Below are positions 17,742 to 27,374 of a stretch of DNA of 64,000 nt, piece after piece (positions within the stretch are counted from its first letter, which is position 1; every line of letters starts with the position of its first letter). Origin of the DNA: Natrinema salsiterrestre (lineage in GTDB: Archaea > Halobacteriota > Halobacteria > Halobacteriales > Natrialbaceae); contig NZ_JAMQOT010000009.1 in the NCBI RefSeq assembly GCF_029502005.1, positions 59,756-123,755 on the forward strand. Reading direction: 5' to 3'. Made by a program: the position numbers and the translations under genes. The notes beneath the pieces are model-generated. The model made no database searches. It worked only from the letters and a program-made list of their open reading frames with translations, and was not told the DNA's origin.

Positions 17742-18881
17742 ATGACAACAGCACTGACGGCGGAACACGAGGCGATTCGCGATGCGGTTCGCGAGTTCGC
17801 AGAAACGGAGATCGAACCGGTCGCCAGAGACTACGACGAACCCGGTGTAGTACAGTTCCCGCGGGAGATCTTTCAGGATGCTGCCGATCTGGACTTCCTG
17901 GCGCCGCACTACCCCGAGGAGTACGGCGGTGCGGGGATGGATTTCCTCGCGTCGGTCATCGTCCACGAGGAGTTCAACCGCGCGGATCCCGGAATCGGTA
18001 CCGCCGTTCTGACCGGCAAGTTCGGTACCGAACTGCTTCTCGAGTACGGTGAGGACTGGCAGAAAGACGAGTTCCTCCGACCGGTCCTCGAAGGCGAGGC
18101 CGTGTGTGGCACGTCCATCAGCGAACCGGACGCGGGAAGCGACGTCGCCGGGATGCGAACCACCGCCGAGAAGGACGGCGACGAGTGGGTCCTCAACGGG
18201 AGCAAGACGTGGGCGAGTAACAGTCCCGTCGCGGAGTTCATGATCGTCATGGCGAAGACGACACCCGATGCGGGCCACGACGGAATTAGTGCCTTTATCG
18301 TCCCGACCGAGACGGACGGGTTTGAGGTCGGACGCGATATCGAAAAAATGGGGCTTCGGGCGAGTCCGACCGCCGAAATCAATATCTCGGACGCGAGGGT
18401 TCCCGATGACTATCTCGTCGGGGAGGAGGACCGCGGCTTCATACAACTGATGAAGTTTTTCAACGAGAACCGGATCCTCGTGGCAGCGAACGCGCTCGGT
18501 GCGGCCGCTGGCGCGTTCCGGCACGCGTTCGAATATGCACACGAACGCGAAGCGTTCGACCAGAAGATCGGGGAGTTCCAGGGCCTCCAGTGGAAACTCG
18601 CGGATATGATGACCGGGATCGAAACCGCCCGCTCGACCACGTATCGAGCGGCCGGCGAGTTGATGGCCGGCAACGATCCGCGACGCCTCGCTTCCATCGC
18701 CAAGTATTACACGAGCGAAGTCTGCGAAGACGTTTGTTCCGAAGCCGTGCAGATCCACGGCGGCTACGGCTACACGCGGGAGTTCCCGGTGGAAAAGTTC
18801 TATCGAGATTCCCGAGTCCAGAAGATCGTCGAGGGAACGAGCGAGATTCAAAAGAATATAATCTACGATAGCCTCGAGTAG
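17742..18881 (+). CDS. Acyl-CoA dehydrogenase, second copy
   Basis: The 379-residue protein has the normal length and order of short/medium-chain acyl-CoA dehydrogenases: an N-terminal helical domain, the beta domain with GTSISEPDAGSDVAGM, and the C-terminal helices with QIHGGYGYTREFPVEKFYRD followed by VEGTSEIQK. The EGT glutamate is at the classical catalytic position. It likely forms an operon with the upstream crotonase and is followed by the Liv importer after a promoter gap. The chain length of the substrate cannot be told. Confidence 0.9.
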   Translation: MTTALTAEHEAIRDAVREFAETEIEPVARDYDEPGVVQFPREIFQDAADLDFLAPHYPEEYGGAGMDFLASVIVHEEFNRADPGIGTAVLTGKFGTELLLEYGEDWQKDEFLRPVLEGEAVCGTSISEPDAGSDVAGMRTTAEKDGDEWVLNGSKTWASNSPVAEFMIVMAKTTPDAGHDGISAFIVPTETDGFEVGRDIEKMGLRASPTAEINISDARVPDDYLVGEEDRGFIQLMKFFNENRILVAANALGAAAGAFRHAFEYAHEREAFDQKIGEFQGLQWKLADMMTGIETARSTTYRAAGELMAGNDPRRLASIAKYYTSEVCEDVCSEAVQIHGGYGYTREFPVEKFYRDSRVQKIVEGTSEIQKNIIYDSLE

Positions 18882-19135
18882 CAGCCTCAGTGCGGCTCCG
18901 AAACGAGCTGCTATCGTTCCAGTGAAAGTGGCCTCGACTGCGAACGCGTATTCGGTGTGAACCATCTTCACTGGCAACGATCCGTCTCACCATCGGTCGC
19001 TCGAGAATAGTAGTCGCTACAAGGTATCGAAATCGGCGTTATGGAGGAGACCACGCCGAGCCTCCGCAATAATGTAGTTCGTATTATGGAAAAGAATATA
19101 AGGTAACCTCAGGGACTTATTGGTGGTCGATACCA

Positions 19136-20494
19136 ATGAGCAGAGAGCCTAGTCAGCAGAATCGCGATAGTAGTAGCAACTCCGATAGAACGAATCGACG
19201 AACTGTTTTGAAGACGGTAGGGGCGGGTGCAGCAGTCACGTCGATTGCTGGCTGTCTGGGCGGTAGTGGTGGTACGGGCGGCACGATAAAAATCGGGCAC
19301 ATCATGCCCGTCGAGACCGACAACGGGCTCGGCTCGGAGCGGTCGGCACAGTTAGCGGTCGACCAATTAAATGAGAACGGGGGTATCCTCGACAACGATG
19401 TCGAGCTCGTTACGGCCGACTCCGCTGCTCAACCGTCCGAAGCACACTCTGCGGTCACGGAAATGATCAACCGTGAGAACATCCAGATGCTGGTCGGAAC
19501 GGTCGTGAGCGAGGTGGCGCTCTCGCTGGCTGACTTGGTGGCCGAAAACGACCTCCCGTTCCTGATCACCGGCGCGGCGTCACCGCGTATTTTCGCCGAA
19601 AACCACGCACAGAACTACGACCAGTTCAAGAGCATCTTCCGTCCGGGGCCGGTCAACTCGATCAAACAGGCCGAATACCTCGCACAGTACGGCCAATTTC
19701 TCAGCGAGGAACACGGGTGGGACACGATGGCCGTCGTCTCCGAAGACGCCGCGTGGACGCAAGATATCACCGACATGACCGCGAGTCTGCTCGAAGAAAG
19801 CGGGATAGACGTCGCAGTCAACGAGCGGGTCGCGCTGGACACGAACGACTGGACGCCGATCCTCGACCAGGTCGAAAGCTCCGGTGCGCAGACGATGATC
19901 GGAGCGCTTTCGCACATTCCGATCACCGGCATGACGTCGTCTTGGTCGCGAAACGAGTACCCGTTCTCGCTCGACGGCGTCATGATCGCAGCGCAGTCGC
20001 CGCAGTTCTGGTCCGACACACAGGGGACGGCCGAATACCTGTCCACCGCGACCTCCGCTGCGGACGGGTTCGCGGACATCACACCGAAAACGAGCGAAGT
20101 CATGGACGCCTACCAGTCCGAGTACGATTCACGGCCGACGACGCCCACGTTCGTCGGTTTCATTACCCACGACGCGATCAACCTCTACGCAGAGGCCGTC
20201 GAGCGCGCTGGGACCGCGAACCATCGGGAAGACATCGATTCGATCGTCGAAGAACTCCAAGCGACCGACTTCGAAGGGTCGTACGGACAGATTCAGTTCC
20301 AAGGGCCCGACGACGAGTACCCCAACGACGTGTACCCGGGTGAAGGGCCGGGCGACGAATTCGCGCCGTTCACTATCACTCAATGGCAGGCGGCGGAAGA
20401 TGGCAACGGTATCGGTGATACGGACGGAACGAAACGCTGTGTCTGGCCCGAGACGTACCAGAACGGCGATCACCAGACGCCGTCTTGGATGTAA
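19136..20494 (+). CDS. ABC transporter substrate-binding lipoprotein, branched-chain amino acid (LivK) type
   Basis: The 452-residue exported protein captures the solute outside the cell. The N-terminus carries a twin-arginine motif (RRTVLK, Arg21-Arg22), a hydrophobic stretch and the lipobox IAGC with Cys40, then a glycine-rich linker, the usual layout of haloarchaeal Tat lipoproteins. The mature part is a type-I periplasmic binding fold starting IKIGHIMPVETDNG. It is the first gene of a five-gene importer. A TATA-like gaatataa at 19094-19101 lies about 38 nt before the ATG. The ligand is unknown; LivK-type proteins also bind aromatic acids, amides and urea. Confidence 0.9.
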   Translation: MSREPSQQNRDSSSNSDRTNRRTVLKTVGAGAAVTSIAGCLGGSGGTGGTIKIGHIMPVETDNGLGSERSAQLAVDQLNENGGILDNDVELVTADSAAQPSEAHSAVTEMINRENIQMLVGTVVSEVALSLADLVAENDLPFLITGAASPRIFAENHAQNYDQFKSIFRPGPVNSIKQAEYLAQYGQFLSEEHGWDTMAVVSEDAAWTQDITDMTASLLEESGIDVAVNERVALDTNDWTPILDQVESSGAQTMIGALSHIPITGMTSSWSRNEYPFSLDGVMIAAQSPQFWSDTQGTAEYLSTATSAADGFADITPKTSEVMDAYQSEYDSRPTTPTFVGFITHDAINLYAEAVERAGTANHREDIDSIVEELQATDFEGSYGQIQFQGPDDEYPNDVYPGEGPGDEFAPFTITQWQAAEDGNGIGDTDGTKRCVWPETYQNGDHQTPSWM

Positions 20495-20505
20495 CGTGAA
20501 ACAGT

Positions 20506-21366
20506 ATGATATCAGATATAATCACGATACTCATCGTCGGGGCGATGATCAGTGCGATCTACGCGCTGATCGCGATCGGATTCACGATGATCTTCGGCGT
20601 CGGAGGGATACTCAATCTGACCCACGGTGCGTTACTCATGATCGCCGCCTACGCGTACTTCGTCACCCAGCCGTATATCGGCCGAGCTGGGGGTGTAATC
20701 GTCGGGATCGTCCTCGCTGCGGTCGCGTCGTATGGCGTCTACATGGGTCTCGTCAGATACATCGAAGAGAACGTGGTAATCACGTTTATGGCGACGATTA
20801 TGGCCGCGCTCGCCTTGCAGGAAGCGATGACGATGGCGTTCTCCCAGCAGGCACAGGTTCTCACACCGATAATGCCGGGCTCTGTCGCTATCGCGGGAAC
20901 CCGCATGCAGTACGATCAGCTGCTAGCGTTCGTCTTTTCGTGGGTAATGATCGGGATGTTGTGGTATTATGTCACGAACACGAAGGACGGGCGAGCGATC
21001 CTCGCGACGTCGATGAGCGAGCGGGGTGCGATTTTCACCGGCGTCGACTTGCCTCGTGTTCGGCGGCAGACGTGGCTCATCGCGGGCGCGTTCGCCGGTG
21101 TCGGCGGTATCTTCATCGGTCGGCTCCAGCAGACCAGTCCCGAGATGTGGCTCGAGCCGTTGACGCTCGCCTTTATGATCGTGATCATCGGAGGCGTCGG
21201 ATCGATCAAGGGGTCGATCATCGCGGCGTACCTGATCGGCTACATCGAAACGCTCACCGTTGCACTCCTCGGCGCTCCGTATCGTGTTGTGGTAGCGTTA
21301 CTGATCATCATCGCGGTGATCATGTACCGGCCAGAAGGCCTCTACGGGAGGGAGTACCTTGAGTAA
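20506..21366 (+). CDS. ABC transporter permease, LivH type
   Basis: The 286-residue integral membrane protein has about eight hydrophobic helices and the LivH signatures SAIYALIAIGFTMIFGVGGI, NLTHGALLM and GGVGSIKGSII. It starts 11 nt after the binding-protein gene, and its end overlaps the livM-like gene. It forms one half of the membrane channel. Confidence 0.92.
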   Translation: MISDIITILIVGAMISAIYALIAIGFTMIFGVGGILNLTHGALLMIAAYAYFVTQPYIGRAGGVIVGIVLAAVASYGVYMGLVRYIEENVVITFMATIMAALALQEAMTMAFSQQAQVLTPIMPGSVAIAGTRMQYDQLLAFVFSWVMIGMLWYYVTNTKDGRAILATSMSERGAIFTGVDLPRVRRQTWLIAGAFAGVGGIFIGRLQQTSPEMWLEPLTLAFMIVIIGGVGSIKGSIIAAYLIGYIETLTVALLGAPYRVVVALLIIIAVIMYRPEGLYGREYLE

Positions 21367-22369
21367 CGAATACGACCGTTCCGGCGAACCGGTAGTACAG
21401 CGATTCACGAGAGAATTCCTCGGCGAACCGAACAGATACCAGATCGCATCGGCCGGGGTCGCGCTCCTCGCGCTCCTCACCGTGCCGTTCTGGGCCGGTC
21501 AGTATCTGTACGTATTCGCGCTAGCGAGCATTTGGGCCATCTTCGCAATGGGATGGGACATCATTAGCGGTCACACCAATTACATCAGCTTCGGGCACTC
21601 GGCATTATCCGGCGGGGCAGCGTACACGACCGGCGTTCTCGTTCACAACGTTAACCCGGATATGGCGATGTACATTACGTTCCCGCTGTCGATCCTGGCA
21701 GCGATCGTCATCGGTCTCCTGTTCGCTGTGCCGACGCTGCGACTCGAGGGTCCGTACTTCTCGTTGATCACCCTCTTGGGCGTGTTGGTGCTGACCCAGT
21801 TGGTCTACATCTACGGGGAGTACACCGGCGGCGAGCTGGGGATCACTGCCGTGTCGACGCTCACGTACAATCTCACGAACCTGTACTATTACACGTTGAT
21901 TCCGATGCTGCTCATCGGTGCCGTACTGGTCGTGGTGAGCCAGTCGAACATCGGACGGATCCTGCGCGCGATCGGAGAAAACGAGGCCGCAATCGAGTCC
22001 TCAGGAATCGATACGACGAGATTCAAACTCTGGGCGTTCCTGATGAGCGCTATCACGATGGGAATCGGCGGTGCTATGCTCGCCCACTTCTACGGGAACA
22101 TCACTCCGTCGACGGTGCTCGTGGTCGATCGGAGCCTCGAAATGGTCGCCATCGCAGTGATCGGCGGCATGGGAACGATCGCTGGACCGATCGGCGGTGC
22201 GTTCGTCTTCATCATCCTCCGCGACGAGGTGCTGACGGTCTTCGGATCGACCGGCCGCTGGCTCGCACTGTGGCTCATCGTGTTGTTCTTCCTCGTGTTC
22301 CTCCGGGACGGGATCTTCCCGTTTATCTGGTCTCGAATCGGCTCCATCGGCGGTGGTCGCGATGAGTAG
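21359..22369 (+). CDS. ABC transporter permease, LivM type, TTG start
   Basis: The 336-residue membrane protein has the LivM signatures GWDIISGHTNYISFGHSAL and the C-terminal IAVIGGMGTIAGPIGGA. No ATG or GTG is available before the first membrane helix; the best start is TTG at 21359, overlapping livH by 8 nt, so expression probably relies on translational coupling. With the LivH-type protein it makes the heterodimeric channel. Confidence 0.88.
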   Translation: MSNEYDRSGEPVVQRFTREFLGEPNRYQIASAGVALLALLTVPFWAGQYLYVFALASIWAIFAMGWDIISGHTNYISFGHSALSGGAAYTTGVLVHNVNPDMAMYITFPLSILAAIVIGLLFAVPTLRLEGPYFSLITLLGVLVLTQLVYIYGEYTGGELGITAVSTLTYNLTNLYYYTLIPMLLIGAVLVVVSQSNIGRILRAIGENEAAIESSGIDTTRFKLWAFLMSAITMGIGGAMLAHFYGNITPSTVLVVDRSLEMVAIAVIGGMGTIAGPIGGAFVFIILRDEVLTVFGSTGRWLALWLIVLFFLVFLRDGIFPFIWSRIGSIGGGRDE

Positions 22370-23105
22370 TGACACCGTCTTCCGGATCGACGAGTTACGA
22401 AAGGAGTTCGGCGGCCTCGTCGCCGTCGACGATCTGTCGTTCGACCTTCAGGACGACGAAATTCTGGGTCTGATCGGTCCGAACGGATCCGGGAAAAGTA
22501 CCGTCTTCAACTGCATCATGGGGATCTACGACGTGACGGGTGGCTCCGTCCAGTTCAGGGACACCGACATCACGAAGCTGGATACCCACGATATCGTTAA
22601 CCGCGGTATCGCACGGGTTTCTCAGGAATCGAATCCGATTCCGTCCTCGACGGTCGGCGAAAACATAGACCTGTTCACGTATCCGAACGACATCTTCTCG
22701 CTCACCGGCGGTGCGAGTCAAGCGGAAATTCTCGACATCGCCAGACGATTCGATCTCGACGAGAAGTTGGATACGCTCCCCGGCTCCCTCCCTCACGCCG
22801 ACGTCAGGCGGCTAGAAATCGCCAAAGCGCTGGCAACGGAGCCCGAAATGCTTCTCCTCGACGAACCGTTCGCGGGGATGAATCAGGCGGAAATTCGCGA
22901 GCTGTCCGATCAGATTCGCGACATCCACGCCGAGGGACGGCCGATCATCATCGTCGACCACAATATGAAAGGACTCATGTCGATCGTCGACCGCGTCGTC
23001 GTCATCAACAGCGGGCAGAAAATCGCCGAAGGATCACCCGAGGAGATCGCGAACGACGAGACGGTCCAGAAAGCGTACCTCGCTGGTGCGGAGGTGACCA
23101 ACTGA
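22362..23105 (+). CDS. ABC transporter ATP-binding protein, LivG type, atypical signature motif
   Basis: The 247-residue ATPase begins at ATG 22362, overlapping livM by 8 nt. Walker A is GPNGSGKST, Walker B is MLLLDEPFAGM, and the H-loop is in IVDHNM. The ABC signature region reads SLPHADVRRLEIAKAL; the small glycine of the usual L-S/P-x-G-x-Q/R consensus is replaced by alanine. LivG proteins tolerate variation here, but losing that glycine may weaken one of the two ATP sites. The other ATPase follows immediately. Confidence 0.9.
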   Translation: MSSDTVFRIDELRKEFGGLVAVDDLSFDLQDDEILGLIGPNGSGKSTVFNCIMGIYDVTGGSVQFRDTDITKLDTHDIVNRGIARVSQESNPIPSSTVGENIDLFTYPNDIFSLTGGASQAEILDIARRFDLDEKLDTLPGSLPHADVRRLEIAKALATEPEMLLLDEPFAGMNQAEIRELSDQIRDIHAEGRPIIIVDHNMKGLMSIVDRVVVINSGQKIAEGSPEEIANDETVQKAYLAGAEVTN

Positions 23106-23821
23106 TGGCCGATCCCGTTCTCGAAATCGACGGATTGGACGTGACCTACGGCAAGACGCAAGCGCTCGACGACGTCTCATTACGCGTCGAGGAAGGCGAG
23201 ACAGTTGGTGTCATCGGCCCGAACGGCGCCGGGAAGACGACGCTGTTCGACACCCTCTCCGGGATCAAAGAGTACGAGGGCAGCATCAAACTGTTCGGCG
23301 AGGAACTGTCCGAGCTATCCAAGCGCGACATCGTCGACCGGGGGCTCGTCCACTGTAGCGAAGAGCACGACCTCTTCCCGTTTTTCTCCGTCCACGAGAA
23401 CCTCCTGATGGGGGCCTATCCTCGAGACGATCAGGAAGCTGCCAGGGAGACAATCGATTGGGTCTACGAGCTGTTCCCGCGGCTGGACGAACGCCGCGAG
23501 CAGGACGCGGAGACCCTGAGTGGCGGCGAACAACAGATGCTTGCCATCGGCCGTGCGCTGGTCAGCGACCCGAAACTGCTGATCCTCGACGAGCCGACGC
23601 TCGGACTCGCTCCCGTCATCATCGACGATCTCGACGACACCTTCGAGCAACTCAAACGGGAGGGAATCACCATCCTGATCGCCGAACAGAACACCACGTT
23701 CGCGATGCGCCACGCGGAACGACTCTATCTGCTCGAGACCGGAGAGATCACGCTCGAGGGGCCCGCTGCGGAACTCCGAGAGGACGACTACGTCCGTGAC
23801 GCGTATATCGGCGTCACATAG
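23105..23821 (+). CDS. ABC transporter ATP-binding protein, LivF type
   Basis: The 238-residue ATPase has Walker A GPNGAGKTT, the canonical signature TLSGGEQQML, Walker B LLILDEPTLGLAP and the H-loop-like IAEQNT of the LivF branch. Its ATG overlaps the stop of the livG-like gene by one base (TGATG). It closes the importer operon, which also contains the binding protein, both permeases and LivG. Confidence 0.93.
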   Translation: MADPVLEIDGLDVTYGKTQALDDVSLRVEEGETVGVIGPNGAGKTTLFDTLSGIKEYEGSIKLFGEELSELSKRDIVDRGLVHCSEEHDLFPFFSVHENLLMGAYPRDDQEAARETIDWVYELFPRLDERREQDAETLSGGEQQMLAIGRALVSDPKLLILDEPTLGLAPVIIDDLDDTFEQLKREGITILIAEQNTTFAMRHAERLYLLETGEITLEGPAAELREDDYVRDAYIGVT

Positions 23822-23948
23822 CGTCGCCGCGCCTTTTCCATGGGACTGCGACAGGTCGGCGCGCAGTCACAGCCGCGATCGCTACTGACCCCAGTGTACG
23901 CACGGACATAGATTTACCTTGGGAGGGATCGTACGCGATAGCAGGACG

Positions 23949-25025
23949 ATGGATGCTGTATACCTGCACGGGCCTGGAGACCTCCGTGTCGATACTGTCG
24001 AACAACACGATGTAGCGACGGGAACGATCGCCGTCGATATCGAATACACCGGGATCTGCGGGTCCGATCTGCACGAGTACGAGGTCGGCCCCGTTCCGAT
24101 CCGAGCCGAAGCGACCGGTCACTCCATTCCGGAGTCGGAGTGGGACGAGTACTTGCCGAAACCGATGGGACACGAGATCGCTGGTACGGTCTCGGATGTT
24201 GGTGAGAACGTTGACGACGTTCAGGTCGGGGATCGCGTCACGTTGAACATGGTCTCGTCGTGTCACAACTGCCGCTACTGTGCGGCCGGCAAGTACCACC
24301 TCTGTGAGCGGGGTGACGGCGGGGTCGTCTCGAGTCGCGGATTTGCGGATCGAATCGTCGTCCCATCCTCGATGGCAGTTCACGTCCCAGACGAGGTGTC
24401 GCTGCGCCACGCCGCACTCGCCGAACCACTCGGCGTCTCGCTTCGGGGCGTCCGCCGGTCGGGCCTCGATCCGACCGACCGCATCGCGGTATTCGGTGCC
24501 GGTCCGATCGGTCTCGGCGTCGTCGCAGGCGCTGCGGCGGCCGGTGCTCGCGAAATCTACGTCAGTGAACCGCGAGCAACTCGTCGAGAGGCCGCGAAGG
24601 CGCTCGGCGCCGACGTCGTCATCGATCCGACTGCCGTCGACGCTGTCGAGAAGATTCAGCGGGAAACCGACCGAGTTGATGTCTCGTTCGAGTGCGCCGG
24701 AACGGCCACGACGCTGACGGATGCGCTCCGAAGTACCGCGTACGGAGAAACGGTCGTCGTGCTCAGCGTGTTCGAGGAAGAAGTCCCGATACATCCGAAC
24801 GATATTATGCAGGCTGAACGGGAAATCGTCGGGTCGTTCGGCTTCCAGGGCGGACCGCTCGTCTCCCAGTCGGAATTCGCGACCGCGTTGGATCTGATCG
24901 CCGACGGCCGCATCGATCCCGAGCCGATGATCACCGAGACCGTGTCGTTGGACGCCGTTGAATCGGCGTTTGAGAGCCTTCGCGATCCCGAGACCGATCA
25001 GATCAAAGTACTCGCCGAGCCCTGA
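23949..25025 (+). CDS. Zinc alcohol dehydrogenase, 2,3-butanediol dehydrogenase-like
   Basis: The 358-residue zinc MDR enzyme has catalytic-zinc ligands in GICGSDLHEY and MGHEIAGTV, four structural-zinc cysteines in CHNCRYCAAGKYHLC, and the coenzyme loop VFGAGPIGLGVVAGA. The insertion between GSDLHEY and GHE is typical of the 2,3-butanediol dehydrogenase branch, but sorbitol- and threonine-dehydrogenase-like enzymes are close. ATG 23949 was preferred over 23919 because MDAVYLHGPGD is the normal family start. The next gene, convergent, is a dihydrolipoyl dehydrogenase, which fits a butanediol/acetoin route with the E1/E2 genes at the window start. Confidence 0.83.
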   Translation: MDAVYLHGPGDLRVDTVEQHDVATGTIAVDIEYTGICGSDLHEYEVGPVPIRAEATGHSIPESEWDEYLPKPMGHEIAGTVSDVGENVDDVQVGDRVTLNMVSSCHNCRYCAAGKYHLCERGDGGVVSSRGFADRIVVPSSMAVHVPDEVSLRHAALAEPLGVSLRGVRRSGLDPTDRIAVFGAGPIGLGVVAGAAAAGAREIYVSEPRATRREAAKALGADVVIDPTAVDAVEKIQRETDRVDVSFECAGTATTLTDALRSTAYGETVVVLSVFEEEVPIHPNDIMQAEREIVGSFGFQGGPLVSQSEFATALDLIADGRIDPEPMITETVSLDAVESAFESLRDPETDQIKVLAEP

Positions 25026-25050
25026 TCCGTCGGACGACCCGTCCGGCCGG

Positions 25051-26454
25051 TCACCGATTCAGCGTGTGGATCGCCTGTCCGAGCGCGTTCTCGCAGGCTT
25101 CCATCACCGCCTCCGAGAGCGTCGGGTGCATGTGGATGGTGGCGGCGACGTCCTCGAGTGTCAGCCCTGTCTCGACCGCCAACCCGAGTTCGCCGATTAG
25201 TTCGGACGCTTCGGGACCGACGATCTGTGCACCGAGGAGTCGGCCGGTGTCCTCCTCGGCGACGACGCGGACGAATCCCTCCGTCTCCGTGAGCGTAAGC
25301 GCTCGACCGCTGGCGTTGAACGGGAATTCTCCGATGATGGGGGAGTGGCCGGCCTCGCGTGCCTCGGATTCCGTTATCCCGACGGTCGCGATTTCGGGAT
25401 CGACGAATATCGCCGTCGGGATCGCTGCTTGATCGAGTGCAGCGTCACATCCCGATGCGACTTCTGCAGCGACGAGGCCCTCCGCTACTGCTTTGTGCGC
25501 GAGCATCGGTTCACCGGCGACGTCACCGACCGCGAAGACGTGATCGCAAGCCGTCCGCATTCGATCGTCAGTCTCGAGAAATCCTCCGTCGGTCGGTTCC
25601 ACACCGACAGCCTCGAGATCGAGCGTATCGGAAACGGGTTCACGACCGACCGCAACGAGTATCCGTTCCGCGGCCGTCTCGTGATTGTCCCCGTTCGTGT
25701 CTTCCGTATGGAGAGTTACGCTCCCGTCGTCTTCTCGAGTCCACTCGACCGCAGCCTGACCGCACTGGAAGTCGACGCCGACGGATTCGGCTCGCTTCTT
25801 GACCGGCCGAGTGAGATCCGGTTCGTATCCCGGCAATACGTCGTCTTCCATCTCGACGACCGTCACATCGGTCCCGAGTTTCGCAAACACCGTCGAGAGC
25901 TCCATGCCGATGTATCCTCCCCCGACGACGGTAAGCGATCGCGGTGCTGCCTCGAGAGCGAGTGCTTGCCGAGAGTTCAGAATCGGGTCGTCGTCGTAGG
26001 AAAACCCCGGTACTGTCATCGGACGGCTACCGGTTGCAATGACCGCATTTTCGAATTCGAGCTCCTCTCTGGCCCCATCTGCTGCAGCGATTTCGACGGT
26101 CTGACTCGTTCTGAAGCGCGCAGTACCTTCTCTCATGGTGACGCCGTTTGCCTTGCAGAGTGTTTCGATTCCACCCGTGAGCTGGTCGACGACATCATCC
26201 TTCCACCCAACCATTTCTCCGACATCGACGAACGGCTCTGCGTAGATACCCATTTGAGATGCCGAGTCGAGCTTTGTGACGAGATCTGATGCGGTCAACA
26301 GCGCCTTTGAGGGGATACAGCCGTGGTTGAGACAGGTCCCGCCGATGCCGTCTCGGTCGATGAGTGTCACGTCACGGTCACGCTGTGCCGCACGAATCGC
26401 AGCCGTGTAGCCGCCCGGTCCACCGCCTATTACGAGAATCTCAGTCGCTGCCAT
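25051..26454 (-). CDS. lpdA: Dihydrolipoyl dehydrogenase (E3)
   Basis: The 467-residue FAD disulfide oxidoreductase re-oxidises the lipoyl arm of E2 and reduces NAD. It has the N-terminal FAD motif VIGGGPGGYTAA, the redox pair in GGTCLNHGCIPSKAL, the NAD-binding VVGGGYIGMELS, and the C-terminal dimer-interface HMHPTLSEAV with the catalytic His-Glu region. It is the natural third component for the E1/E2 genes at bases 1-2504, though 22 kb separates them; another E3 may exist elsewhere. Confidence 0.93.
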   Translation of the reverse strand: MAATEILVIGGGPGGYTAAIRAAQRDRDVTLIDRDGIGGTCLNHGCIPSKALLTASDLVTKLDSASQMGIYAEPFVDVGEMVGWKDDVVDQLTGGIETLCKANGVTMREGTARFRTSQTVEIAAADGAREELEFENAVIATGSRPMTVPGFSYDDDPILNSRQALALEAAPRSLTVVGGGYIGMELSTVFAKLGTDVTVVEMEDDVLPGYEPDLTRPVKKRAESVGVDFQCGQAAVEWTREDDGSVTLHTEDTNGDNHETAAERILVAVGREPVSDTLDLEAVGVEPTDGGFLETDDRMRTACDHVFAVGDVAGEPMLAHKAVAEGLVAAEVASGCDAALDQAAIPTAIFVDPEIATVGITESEAREAGHSPIIGEFPFNASGRALTLTETEGFVRVVAEEDTGRLLGAQIVGPEASELIGELGLAVETGLTLEDVAATIHMHPTLSEAVMEACENALGQAIHTLNR

Positions 26455-27374
26455 ACAGAGGAAATCGGTTAGGTCGCTTATAATGGTTTGGTGACCGGTT
26501 CCAATTCGGACGGGTCACGACTGCGGGTGATTCGACATCTGCGTTCCGCAGAGCTCTATCTCGATATTGTCGATTCTTGTGGGTATGTCTCGTGACTACT
26601 TTTGTCACACTATCATCCATCGATGTATATAACACCCTAAGTCCGTTATTATCTAGTGTCATCCTCGGTGCTACTGCAGAATAAGGCAGTCCCACTGCGG
26701 TACCAACGCCTGCGTCTATGAAATGTCGTATCGATTATCGGTCAATAAAGGCACAGCGAGGAACGAAACGCACACTGAGAATCGGTTCAATGGCTAATTG
26801 AGTGTCAAAGGCACTAGTGGCATTCCGTCCCTGCTGTGTAAACCCGTATCACACCCTGATATATAAGTATTGTCGTCAGTGGGTTGGAGACGGCAGCCGT
26901 CGGACCCGCATCAGGCGTGGTCGAGAGATCCCGTAGCACGACTTGCTTGACGACTGTCCGGACATCATCGCGAGGTGAGTCGAGCGAACACGTTGGCACC
27001 CATTCAACCGAGGACGACTGTCGCGGTTGGAATGCTCACCGTGAGAAAGTAATTCAGATCAAAGACGATATATCGACGCTGGTAATTGCGATCTTGGCGA
27101 GGTCGACCGCGAGCATAGCACCACCACTGACCGGACTCGCGACCGAATCCTCGAGAACGGGGTCGCCGCAGCTACGTGTGCAACGACGAGGACGGCCAGG
27201 CTGTCGAACTCTCCATGGAAAAGGATGCGGCGAGCACGGACTTCGTGCGGCCAACCACATACGTATACACCAGTAAAAGCCAACACACGCGATCATCACG
27301 GCGACGACGCGGAAATAAGAGAGGGAGTTGTAGGCGTTGACGATCACCGAGGTCAGTCAGTAAGCCGAAGATCG
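26455..27374. other. Intergenic stretch of about 0.9 kb without a supported gene
   Basis: The stretch between the E3 and TFB genes has lower coding character than its neighbours. The short open frames at 26441-26695 and 27054-27347 (minus) show no recognisable domain. The latter starts with a hydrophobic stretch (RVVAVMIACVGFYW) and could be a decayed small membrane protein whose frame is broken, but I cannot support it. Confidence 0.4.

Noticed and set aside
17658..18977. A 439-codon minus-strand frame over the second acyl-CoA dehydrogenase.
   Set aside because: The plus-strand gene is certain from its motifs; this frame is its antisense shadow.
27054..27347. A small minus-strand frame starting with a hydrophobic segment.
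   Set aside because: Only one possible helix and then Arg/Pro-rich sequence; no promoter-like element. It may be a decayed gene, but I cannot support it as a CDS.
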